Below are positions 1 to 5,594 of a stretch of 12,472 nucleotides of DNA, one piece after another (position 1 is the first letter of the stretch; the number at the start of each line of letters is the position of its first letter). This DNA comes from Candidatus Poribacteria bacterium (GTDB taxonomy: Bacteria; Poribacteria; WGA-4E; B28-G17), in the NCBI GenBank assembly GCA_003645735.1, contig QNBQ01000015.1, positions 1 to 12,472 on the forward strand, in the 5' to 3' direction. The position numbers and the translations under genes are program-made. The notes under the pieces were generated by a model. That model was not told where the DNA came from. It saw only the letters and a list, made by a program, of their open reading frames with translations, and searched no databases.

Positions 1-41
1 GCATAGTTCCGGGTCACATCAGGCTGATAGCGAGGCGGAAA

Positions 42-284
42 GTGATGGGGTTTGTTCTCTCTGAGGAGGGGAGAGTCGGTAGTAGAACTGCACTATCTAC
101 CGCCACGCTGATAGCCATTTCCTCTCTGGCCGCTTTAATGCTTGCTCCTCGATCGACAGCCGTGGCCCTCTGTGGAGATAATCCATGCTTCGAAACCTAT
201 TGCTGTTTCGATGCCATATGGGACAAGTATATATGCACAGACGAATGGGATCCAAACCTTATCTGTTGGATAGTAAACCCATAG
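42..284 (+). CDS. small secreted Cys-rich peptide, copy 1 (precursor-like)
   Basis: This is a member of a three-copy peptide family in this window (others at 2337 and 3767). The constant leader contains a basic stretch (ARRKVMGF), the motif LSEEGRVGSRTAL and the hydrophobic segment STATLIAISSLAAL, and ends near an AVA site typical of signal peptidase I. The variable core has six cysteines spaced C-x4-C-x4-CC-x9-C-x9-C, with the family hallmarks YCC and C-T-D-E. Homology to the other copies extends upstream in frame to base 3, but the codon aligned with their ATG is ATA here. The annotated start is therefore GTG 42 (or ATG 45), with a weak GAGG at 32-35. If an unusual start at 3 is used, the peptide has 93 residues like its siblings. 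The function is unknown; the inferred role is a modified, exported peptide. A strong hairpin begins right after the stop. Confidence 0.75.
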   Translation: MMGFVLSEEGRVGSRTALSTATLIAISSLAALMLAPRSTAVALCGDNPCFETYCCFDAIWDKYICTDEWDPNLICWIVNP

Positions 285-329
285 TGGTAAGGTGGGAGAC
301 GCTGCTGTTTAGCGCCTCCCACCTTATCA
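285..329 (+). promoter_or_regulatory. stem-loop immediately after peptide 1
   Basis: TAAGGTGGGAG (288-298) pairs perfectly with CTCCCACCTTA (316-326). The stem extends outward by three pairs, one of them G-U. After one mismatch, CGCT (300-303) pairs with AGCG (311-314), leaving a 7-nt loop. The hairpin starts one base after the peptide stop and ends just before the AGGAGG of the next gene. There is no U-tract, so a classical intrinsic terminator is unlikely. An mRNA processing or stabilising element, or an attenuator that raises peptide over propeller expression, fits better. Confidence 0.7.
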
Positions 330-342
330 GAGGAGGAACCCC

Positions 343-1281
343 GTGTTTGAGCTGATCTTCAGCTTTCTGCTCCTGGCTTCATCCCCCCTCGAACTGCCGG
401 ATGTTAAGCTCGCCTTCGAATCATGTGATGAGAAGGATTGCGACATCTACGTGATGGAAAGCCTGGAGGGAGAACCGGTCAACCTCACCAACTTCCCCGC
501 TCCGGACGCCTATCCAGACTGGTCGCCCGACGGGAGGAAGATCGCCTTCGCCTCCAAAAGAGATGGAAACTGGGAGATATACATCGTGAACCTGGAGACA
601 GAAGAACAAAGACGATTGACCCGCGATCCCTCGCTCGATTCCCTTCCGAAATGGTCGCCTGATGGAAGGATGATAGCGTGGAACCGGAACCACGACCTTT
701 ACCTCATGGATCCGCTCACGGGGAGATGGTCGAGATTGACGGAGGGGATGGGCGTAACCGGCCTGGAGTGGTTTCCCGGCGGGAAGAAGATCCTGTTTTA
801 CTCGATGTCGAGGGGCGGGTTCTGCCTTTTAGATATCAAGACAGGGCTTTTGGAGGATCTGCCGAGGCCGCCTCATAAACTAGACGGGGTATATGGGCTT
901 TCCATTTCGCCCGATGGCAGGAAGCTGGTTTACGCGTCCAACCACGAATTGTTCGGGGCGGGGGCGCTGTATGGGCTATACATGATTGATCTGATAAGCG
1001 GGGAGTTTAAGAGGCTGATCAGGGACCCCGATGGCAACTGTATACTTCCCTGCTGGAGCCCCGATGGGAGGTTTATATTCTTCACATCCGATAACAAGGA
1101 TAAGAACCTGGACGGGGCGGATATCTGGATCATGACCCCTGAGGGGGAGGTGGTGAGGCAGCTTAAGCTAGAGAAAGCGAATTATGCCCCCGATGTGTTC
1201 GATCCGAGATATGCATATCGTTCCATATCACCTGGGGTGAATTTGAAAGAGACGCTGTGGGGAGTGATCAAGCGAAAATGA
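343..1281 (+). CDS. secreted TolB-like WD40/PD40 beta-propeller protein
   Basis: This is a 312-residue protein starting at GTG 343, six bases after a perfect AGGAGG (331-336). Residues 1-14 form a short hydrophobic signal segment. The rest is a PD40/TolB-type propeller with blade motifs W/S-S-P-D-G-R at about 60-64, 104-108, 189-192 and 238-242 and a degenerate FPGG at 144-147. Each is followed by a hydrophobic strand (KIAFA, MIAW, KLVYA, FIFF) and by strands ending in D-I-Y-V-M or D-L-Y-L-M-D. PD40 propellers usually bind proteins or peptides outside the cytoplasm. The last residues (LWGVIKRK) carry the W-G-x-I-K tail shared with the three Asp-box propellers here, although the fold family differs. 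The stop overlaps the start of the next gene (ATGA). The gene takes the place of an Asp-box propeller after peptide 1. Its exact role is unknown. Confidence 0.85.
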   Translation: MFELIFSFLLLASSPLELPDVKLAFESCDEKDCDIYVMESLEGEPVNLTNFPAPDAYPDWSPDGRKIAFASKRDGNWEIYIVNLETEEQRRLTRDPSLDSLPKWSPDGRMIAWNRNHDLYLMDPLTGRWSRLTEGMGVTGLEWFPGGKKILFYSMSRGGFCLLDIKTGLLEDLPRPPHKLDGVYGLSISPDGRKLVYASNHELFGAGALYGLYMIDLISGEFKRLIRDPDGNCILPCWSPDGRFIFFTSDNKDKNLDGADIWIMTPEGEVVRQLKLEKANYAPDVFDPRYAYRSISPGVNLKETLWGVIKRK

Positions 1282-2330
1282 ATCGAAGAGGGTTCTGTTT
1301 CGCCTTCCTTCTCTGGGCGCTGTTTATCATACCCGTTGCGGACGCCGCTTCCCTCAGATGGAAGAAGATATTGGACGGCGTGCATGTGTGGTGTATCGCG
1401 CCAGATCCTAAAGGCCCACTCATATACCTCGGCACGGTCAACGAAGGCATACTTGTGACAGAGGATAGGGGGAGAAGCTGGCCGAAAAGGAACAACGGCA
1501 TCCCCCTGCCCGGCACCATCGTCAACATAGCGATCGATCCCCAAAACACGGCGATCCTCTACGCCATAAGAAACGGCGATCTGTATAAGAGCACCGACAG
1601 GGGGCTGTCGTGGGCGATGATAAAGAAGGACGTCTCGATAGGTTTGGCGATCAACCCAGAAAATCCGGATATCATCTATGCGGGAAAGTATAAAAGCGAG
1701 GATGGGGGGAGGAGCTGGGAGATATATTTCGACGGCATCGATGGCCCTTTCCCTCCCTATCAGATAGCGGTGGATCCTGAGGAGGATGCCATCTACGTGG
1801 TGACCCTCTCCGCCCGCGCTTTCAAAAGCGAAGATGGTGGGAAAAGCTGGAGGAGGATAAAGGTGGAGGGCGAGGAGGGGCTTTATCAGATCGTCGTCAG
1901 CCCCATTCGCGAAGGCCTGCTTTATGCCTGCGGCAGGAGGGGGATCTATAAGAGCGAAGACGGCGGGGAGAGATGGAGTCTGATGGGGAGAGGGCTGCCG
2001 AAGGGGGCCAGCGGTGATTTCATACTGATCGACCCTGTGGACCCCCGGATGATATACGCGGGTTTAAGGGGGGAGGGGATTTTCCGAAGCGCGGATGAAG
2101 GGGAGAGTTGGGAGCCGTTGGGAGAGGGGTTTCAAAGCGTCGGGGTCGTCGGTTTGGCGATCAGCGAGTGGGATCCGAACTATCTCTATGCTGCTGGGGG
2201 TGGGAGTGTATGGAGGTTGGAGTTGCCTCCGAGGAGACCTTTTCACTCAGTGAGCCCCTTGAGCAAGCTTCTTTACATGTGGGGCGGTATCAAGATGGAT
2301 AAGGGGTTAAATCCTTCAAAAAGGAGGTGA
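1278..2330 (+). CDS. secreted six-Asp-box (BNR/sortilin-like) propeller protein 1
   Basis: This is a 350-residue protein. ATG 1278 is chosen because it overlaps the upstream TGA (ATGA) and opens a clear Sec signal peptide (MNRRGF, then FAFLLWALFIIPV, cleavage near ADA at 21-23). A longer GTG start at 1257 would spoil this. Six Asp boxes (S/T-x-D-x-G-x-S/T-W) sit at about 60-68, 104-112, 139-147, 183-191, 225-233 and 270-278. They alternate with IDPxxPxxIYAG-type strands, as in the VPS10/YCF48/BNR class. These folds bind ligands or act as assembly factors; no sialidase catalytic set is evident. The C-terminus has the W-G-G-I-K tail (335-339) and ends K-R-R, whose codons AAAAGGAGG form the ribosome site of peptide 2, which starts 6 nt after this stop. 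It is probably a partner of the adjacent peptide, which is an inference. Confidence 0.88.
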   Translation: MNRRGFCFAFLLWALFIIPVADAASLRWKKILDGVHVWCIAPDPKGPLIYLGTVNEGILVTEDRGRSWPKRNNGIPLPGTIVNIAIDPQNTAILYAIRNGDLYKSTDRGLSWAMIKKDVSIGLAINPENPDIIYAGKYKSEDGGRSWEIYFDGIDGPFPPYQIAVDPEEDAIYVVTLSARAFKSEDGGKSWRRIKVEGEEGLYQIVVSPIREGLLYACGRRGIYKSEDGGERWSLMGRGLPKGASGDFILIDPVDPRMIYAGLRGEGIFRSADEGESWEPLGEGFQSVGVVGLAISEWDPNYLYAAGGGSVWRLELPPRRPFHSVSPLSKLLYMWGGIKMDKGLNPSKRR

Positions 2331-2482
2331 AGAGGTATGGTTCCGGGTCACATCAGGCTGATAGCGAGGCGGAAGGTGATGGGGTTTATCCTATCGGAGG
2401 AAGGGAAAGTCGGTAGCAGAACTGCTCTGTCTACCGCCACGCTGATAGCCATTTCTTCCCTGGCCGCTATGTTACTCATGCC
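2221..2482 (+). repeat. cassette-boundary homology block, copy A
   Basis: This block spans the last 36 codons of propeller 1, the 6-nt gap and the leader of peptide 2. It aligns without gaps, at an offset of 1430, to 3651-3912. The identity includes silent positions and the non-coding gap region, so it marks a duplicated unit. The flanking propeller body and peptide core diverge much more. The leader part also matches positions 1-150 at an offset of 2334. Confidence 0.75.
2321..2328 (+). promoter_or_regulatory. Shine-Dalgarno site of peptide 2 inside the propeller 3' end
   Basis: AAGGAGGT, continuing into GA, is a near-perfect complement of the 16S rRNA 3' end, 8-9 nt before ATG 2337. It is made from the last Arg-Arg codons and stop of propeller 1. 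It supports a high translation rate for the peptide, coupled to that of the propeller. Confidence 0.8.
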
Positions 2483-2627
2483 GCCGACAGCTAAAGGGTG
2501 GACAGGATACTGTCCTAATCCGAACGATCCAAAAGGTGTGTGGTGCGATCACCAGTACTGCTGTAATGTAGCCGGACAGTGGGTCTGCTCAGATGAATTC
2601 TTGGAGAATCAGAACTGTGTATGGTGA
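2337..2627 (+). CDS. small secreted Cys-rich peptide, copy 2 (precursor-like)
   Basis: This is the 96-residue reference copy of the family. Residues 1-14 (MVPGHIRLIARRKV) are basic. They are followed by MGFILSEEGKVG, a hydrophobic stretch (TALSTATLIAISSLAAMLLM) and a likely cut near PTAKG at 51-55. The core has six cysteines spaced C-x10-C-x4-CC-x7-C-x9-C, with YCC and CSDE. The leader is nearly identical to copy 1 while the core differs in sequence and loop length, the constant-leader/variable-core pattern of RiPP precursors and toxin-like peptide families. EEG followed by a hydrophobic helix also recalls Flp-type prepilins, though the usual E at +5 is missing. It starts 6 nt after the propeller stop with a strong SD site (2321-2328). 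I do not recognise a named family. Disulfide pairing and glycosylation are inferences. Confidence 0.85.
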   Translation: MVPGHIRLIARRKVMGFILSEEGKVGSRTALSTATLIAISSLAAMLLMPPTAKGWTGYCPNPNDPKGVWCDHQYCCNVAGQWVCSDEFLENQNCVW

Positions 2628-2636
2628 TTAACCTCT

Positions 2637-2672
2637 GATGGGGTCAGCTCAAAGACATGAGCTGACTCCATC
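2637..2672 (+). promoter_or_regulatory. stem-loop after peptide 2
   Basis: GATGGGGTCAGCTC (2637-2650) pairs with GAGCTGACTCCATC (2659-2672), giving 14 pairs including one G-U, with an 8-nt loop (AAAGACAT). It begins 10 nt after the peptide stop and lies just upstream of the next propeller start (2687). No U-tract follows. Its sequence is unrelated to the hairpin after peptide 1, but its position is equivalent. Confidence 0.7.
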
Positions 2673-2686
2673 CTAAGGGTGAAAAT

Positions 2687-3760
2687 ATGAAGATCGGAAG
2701 GACTGTATTGATATTGGTCACCATCGGAGTTCTACTCCACCACTCACTCGCTTTCCCCGCTGTTTCCTGGAAGAGGATTCTATTCAAAAACGCCAACTGC
2801 ATAGCTGCAATCAACCACACGATATACGTCGGGGTCAATAACGAGGGGATATACAGGACGGTGAATGAAGGGAAAAGCTGGCAGAACATCCGAGTCGGCC
2901 CAGGACCGGCTCCCAGCGTGATTTCCATAGCGATAGATCCGAAAGATGAGAGGATAATCTATGCCGGAACGTCTAAAGGGCTCTTCAAAAGCGATGACAG
3001 GGGATGGAGTTGGGCGAAGATATGGCCGTATCGAACTCCGCCGCTCATCATAGTCGTTGATCCCAAGGACAGCAGGGTTATCTATGCTGACGTTTTCAAA
3101 ACCACGGATGGGGGGAGAAGCTGGAAACAGATCTTTCCCTTCAAGTGTGCTTTCTGCGATCTGGCCGTAAATCCACGAAACACCGAGATCCTATATGCTA
3201 CGTTCTGGATGAAGGGCGGGAAGGTGACAGGGCTGTGTAAAAGCGAAGATGGAGGGTTGACCTGGAGGAAGATATTCGATCATCTAGCGATTCCGATCGT
3301 AATCGATCCCAGGCGCCCTATGAGGGTATATGTAGGGGGTGAGGGGAAAGTATACAGAAGCATGGACGGAGGGGATAGCTGGGCTGAGCTGGAGGAGGGA
3401 TTGCCCCGGGGGCTGATCCGCTCGATGCTGATAGACCCCATCAACCCCGATATCATCTACGCAGGCGTGGATATGGCGGGGGTGTATAGGAGCGAAGATG
3501 GAGGTGAGACGTGGAGCCCTTTGGGGAGGGGATTCCCCGATACGGTGAAGATCATGGATTTAGCAATCGATCCATCATCACCTGATTTCCTGTATGCGGC
3601 TACCATCTGGGGAGATCCGTTCACGAACGACTATGGGCTGTGGAGGATGGAGCTGCCTCCGAGGAGACCTTATCACTCGGTGAACCCCCTGGGCAAGCTT
3701 CTTTACATGTGGGGTGGTATCAAGATGTATAAGGGGATAAATTCTCTGAAAAGGAGGTAA
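2687..3760 (+). CDS. secreted six-Asp-box (BNR/sortilin-like) propeller protein 2
   Basis: This is a 357-residue paralogue of propeller 1. Residues 1-22 form a signal peptide (MKIGR, then TVLILVTIGVLL, LA at 21-22). Asp boxes lie at about 57-65, 101-109, 138-146, 185-193, 224-232 and 268-276. They include well-formed KSEDGG and RSMDGG examples and degenerate ones (RTVNEGKSW). The strands between them have the VDP/IDP-x-IYAG pattern. The tail PPRRPYHSVNPLGKLLYMWGG then IK is nearly identical to that of propeller 1, and the protein ends K-R-R. The start ATG 2687 has only a modest SD (GGGTGA, 2678-2683) behind the stem-loop. Peptide 3 starts 6 nt after the stop. Likely extracytoplasmic; its ligand is unknown. 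Confidence 0.88.
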   Translation: MKIGRTVLILVTIGVLLHHSLAFPAVSWKRILFKNANCIAAINHTIYVGVNNEGIYRTVNEGKSWQNIRVGPGPAPSVISIAIDPKDERIIYAGTSKGLFKSDDRGWSWAKIWPYRTPPLIIVVDPKDSRVIYADVFKTTDGGRSWKQIFPFKCAFCDLAVNPRNTEILYATFWMKGGKVTGLCKSEDGGLTWRKIFDHLAIPIVIDPRRPMRVYVGGEGKVYRSMDGGDSWAELEEGLPRGLIRSMLIDPINPDIIYAGVDMAGVYRSEDGGETWSPLGRGFPDTVKIMDLAIDPSSPDFLYAATIWGDPFTNDYGLWRMELPPRRPYHSVNPLGKLLYMWGGIKMYKGINSLKRR

Positions 3761-3912
3761 AGATTCATGATTCCGGGCCACATCAAATTGATAGCGAGGC
3801 AGAAAGTAATGAGGTTTATCCTGTCTGAGGAAGGAAGAGTCGGGAATAGAACTGCGTTGTCTACCGCTACACTGGTAGCTACTTCAGCTCTTGCTGCCAT
3901 GCTGATAATGCC
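3651..3912 (+). repeat. cassette-boundary homology block, copy B
   Basis: This is the second copy of the block at 2221-2482. It covers the 3' end of propeller 2, an AAGGAGGTAA ribosome site at 3751-3760, a 6-nt gap and the leader of peptide 3. The alignment is ungapped. Similarity decays where the peptide core begins. Confidence 0.75.
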
Positions 3913-4084
3913 CAAAGTAGCCTACGCTGGTGGATACTGTCCACCTCCGGATGATTGGCTGTTCTGTCCCGTTTATTGCTGTATCGACCTCGACCACCCG
4001 GGTGAAATCGTTTGGGAGTGCTCAGAAACATGGCGTCCCGAATGTTGTATTGCTACTCCAGATGGATGCATTGGAGGAAACTGA
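3767..4084 (+). CDS. small secreted Cys-rich peptide, copy 3 (precursor-like)
   Basis: This is a 105-residue family member. The leader runs MIPGHIKLIARQKVMRF, ILSEEGRVGNRTAL, STATLVATSALAAMLIM and ends at VAYA followed by GGYC, a good AxA signal-peptidase site. The core is the largest of the three, with eight cysteines: C-x8-C-x3-CC-x12-C-x7-CC-x6-C. It keeps YCC and C-S-E but gains a second CC and a C-terminal extension. An even cysteine count in every copy suggests disulfides or paired modifications. The ATG is placed 6 nt after the propeller 2 stop, with AAGGAGGT at 3751-3758. A hairpin follows. Its activity cannot be read from the sequence. Confidence 0.85.
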   Translation: MIPGHIKLIARQKVMRFILSEEGRVGNRTALSTATLVATSALAAMLIMPKVAYAGGYCPPPDDWLFCPVYCCIDLDHPGEIVWECSETWRPECCIATPDGCIGGN

Positions 4085-4120
4085 TAAACCGTTCATATTC
4101 TGAGAGGTCACAGAGTTAGA

Positions 4121-4161
4121 AGGAGACAGGGAAATCTGTTACACGTTCATCCCTGTCTCCT
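4121..4161 (+). promoter_or_regulatory. stem-loop after peptide 3
   Basis: This is a perfect 12-bp inverted repeat: AGGAGACAGGGA (4121-4132) and TCCCTGTCTCCT (4150-4161), with a 17-nt loop. A short T-rich stretch (TGTTTCCT) follows, so it could act as a weak terminator. It is the third hairpin found between a peptide gene and the next propeller gene. The 115-nt intergenic region holds nothing else I can identify. Confidence 0.65.
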
Positions 4162-4200
4162 GTTTCCTATCTCCTGCCGATGTATCGTGAGGGGAATAAA

Positions 4201-5244
4201 ATGAAATGGATGAGCTTACTGTTCCTTATCATCTTCATCATGCCCCCCGCTTCAGCTCTGAAGTGGAAACAAATCATGCTCAATTGCCCCATCGAGTGTA
4301 TAGCCATGCATCCCACCAAACCGATCATCTTCATCGGAACCATCAACCACGGGATATATAAGACAACTGACAGGGGCAAAACGTGGAGCAGAACGGACAA
4401 CGGCATCCATCAGCTGGCTTGGATATATTCAATCGCCATAAACCCCAAGGATCCCAACCAAATGTTCGTCGGCACAGAGCTGGGGCTTTACAAAAGCACA
4501 GATGGAGGGGAAAGCTGGACACCTGTCAAAGAGATCAGGAGAACCATCTTCTCCGTTCATTTCGATGCGGTAAACCCCAAGATCATATACGCGGGCCCCT
4601 ACAAGAGCACGGATGGGGGCAAAAGCTGGAAGGAGATGAACATACCCCCCAAGATAAAGAGGAAAGGCCCGCTTCTCTTCGTGGATCCGAGGCGATCCGG
4701 CATCCTCTATGTCAGAAGGGTCATAGGGCTGGAACCCCCCGAGCTTTACAAGAGCACGGATGGAGGGGAAAGCTGGAGGAAGATAGGCGAGGGGATATTT
4801 CACATCTCCATCGACCCATTCCACCCCGACATACTCTATGGGGCGTCCTGGCAGGGGATATACAAGAGCACAGATGGAGGGGAGAGCTGGAAGTTGATAA
4901 GGAAAGGTATGGAATTGCCTCCCGGCGCATGGACAGACGTGTTAGTGAATCCGATCAATCCGAACGTGATATACGGCATGGTGAGCAAATCCCTTGGAGG
5001 GATAAACGCCGTGACAAACATCTACATCAGCGATAACGGAGGGGAGGAGTGGAGGTTCCTGGATGAGTTTCCAGGCGGCAAGTCGATCAGATGTTATGGG
5101 ATACACCCCTTGGATCCGGATTATCTTTACATCGGCACGAGGAAAGGGGCTTGGAGGTGTAAACTTCCTTCCGTGAAGCCCTATTCGGTCGATATCGAAG
5201 GCAAAAGATTGGTGACATGGGGGAGGATAAAAGAAGGGTGGTGA
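4201..5244 (+). CDS. secreted six-Asp-box (BNR/sortilin-like) propeller protein 3
   Basis: This is a 347-residue protein. ATG 4201 is chosen over ATG 4180 because GAGGGG lies about 7 nt upstream and the protein then begins with a compact signal peptide (MKWMSLLFLIIFIMPPASA, cut near ASA-L). Its Asp boxes are the most regular of the set: KTTDRGKTW (54-62), KSTDGGESW (98-106), KSTDGGKSW (135-143), KSTDGGESW (184-192 and 222-230) and ISDNGGEEW (276-284). The repeats are also near-identical at DNA level, which suggests recent blade homogenisation. The tail differs from propellers 1 and 2 (KRLVTWGRIKEGW) but keeps W-G-x-I-K. A peptide-like start follows 6 nt after the stop, although the downstream cassette is broken. 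Confidence 0.88.
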   Translation: MKWMSLLFLIIFIMPPASALKWKQIMLNCPIECIAMHPTKPIIFIGTINHGIYKTTDRGKTWSRTDNGIHQLAWIYSIAINPKDPNQMFVGTELGLYKSTDGGESWTPVKEIRRTIFSVHFDAVNPKIIYAGPYKSTDGGKSWKEMNIPPKIKRKGPLLFVDPRRSGILYVRRVIGLEPPELYKSTDGGESWRKIGEGIFHISIDPFHPDILYGASWQGIYKSTDGGESWKLIRKGMELPPGAWTDVLVNPINPNVIYGMVSKSLGGINAVTNIYISDNGGEEWRFLDEFPGGKSIRCYGIHPLDPDYLYIGTRKGAWRCKLPSVKPYSVDIEGKRLVTWGRIKEGW

Positions 5245-5250
5245 GAGCAA

Positions 5251-5594
5251 ATGATTTCAAGCCATATCAAACCGATGGTTAGACGGAAGATGGCGGGCTT
5301 TCTCCTTTGCGCTTGTTTTCCCTTATGTGCCCCGTGGGAGAGTGTGTTATAAAGTGCATAGCTCTGAACCCCGCAACACACACGATGTTCGTCGGAGTGT
5401 TTAACGAGGGGATATACAGGACAAACCTAGAGGGGAAAGGTTGGGAGAGCATCCGGTTCGGCCCGGGACCTGCCCTCTCAGTTTACTGCCTCGCCATAGA
5501 TCCGAATAATCCCAGGATCATTTACACCGAAACGGATAAGGGGCTTTTCAAAAGCGACATGTGGGGAGGGATGAAACTCCCAAGCGGCAGATGA
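5251..5594 (+). pseudogene. collapsed fourth peptide-propeller cassette
   Basis: The reading frame from ATG 5251 gives a diverged peptide leader (MISSHIKPMVRRKMAGF) placed 6 nt after the propeller 3 stop, exactly as for copies 2 and 3. It then passes into a propeller-type signal segment (LLCACFPLCAPWESVL) and stops at 5350. The matching propeller sequence continues in another frame (KCIALNP, then FVGVFNEGIYRT, GPGPALS, DKGLFKSD), closest to the first blades of propeller 2. It jumps directly to MWGGMK, the C-terminal tail motif, and ends at 5594. The peptide core with its hairpin and about four propeller blades are therefore missing, and a frameshift separates the parts. A frame from TTG 5307 (95 codons) remains open and could still be translated, but I read this as decay. 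The end overlaps the glycosyltransferase start (ATGA). Confidence 0.7.

Noticed and set aside
4501..4893. Regularly spaced near-identical DNA units (about 27 bp) as a CRISPR-like or non-coding repeat
   Set aside because: Each unit encodes an Asp box (KSTDGGESW) in frame at blade spacing. It is protein repeat structure.
4383..5036. 217-codon plus-strand frame within propeller 3
   Set aside because: It is an out-of-frame translation of regular Asp-box repeats (periodic HGWRGKLE pattern), not an independent protein.
1278..5244. Propellers as sialidases because of their Asp boxes
   Set aside because: Asp boxes are structural. No RIP motif or catalytic Arg triad/Tyr-Glu set could be found.
5561..5590. 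GTG 5561 as the transferase start
   Set aside because: The extra ten residues are translated from the tail of the degraded propeller in another frame and do not align with the paralogue. ATG 5591 or 5597 fits the ATGA overlap and the homology.
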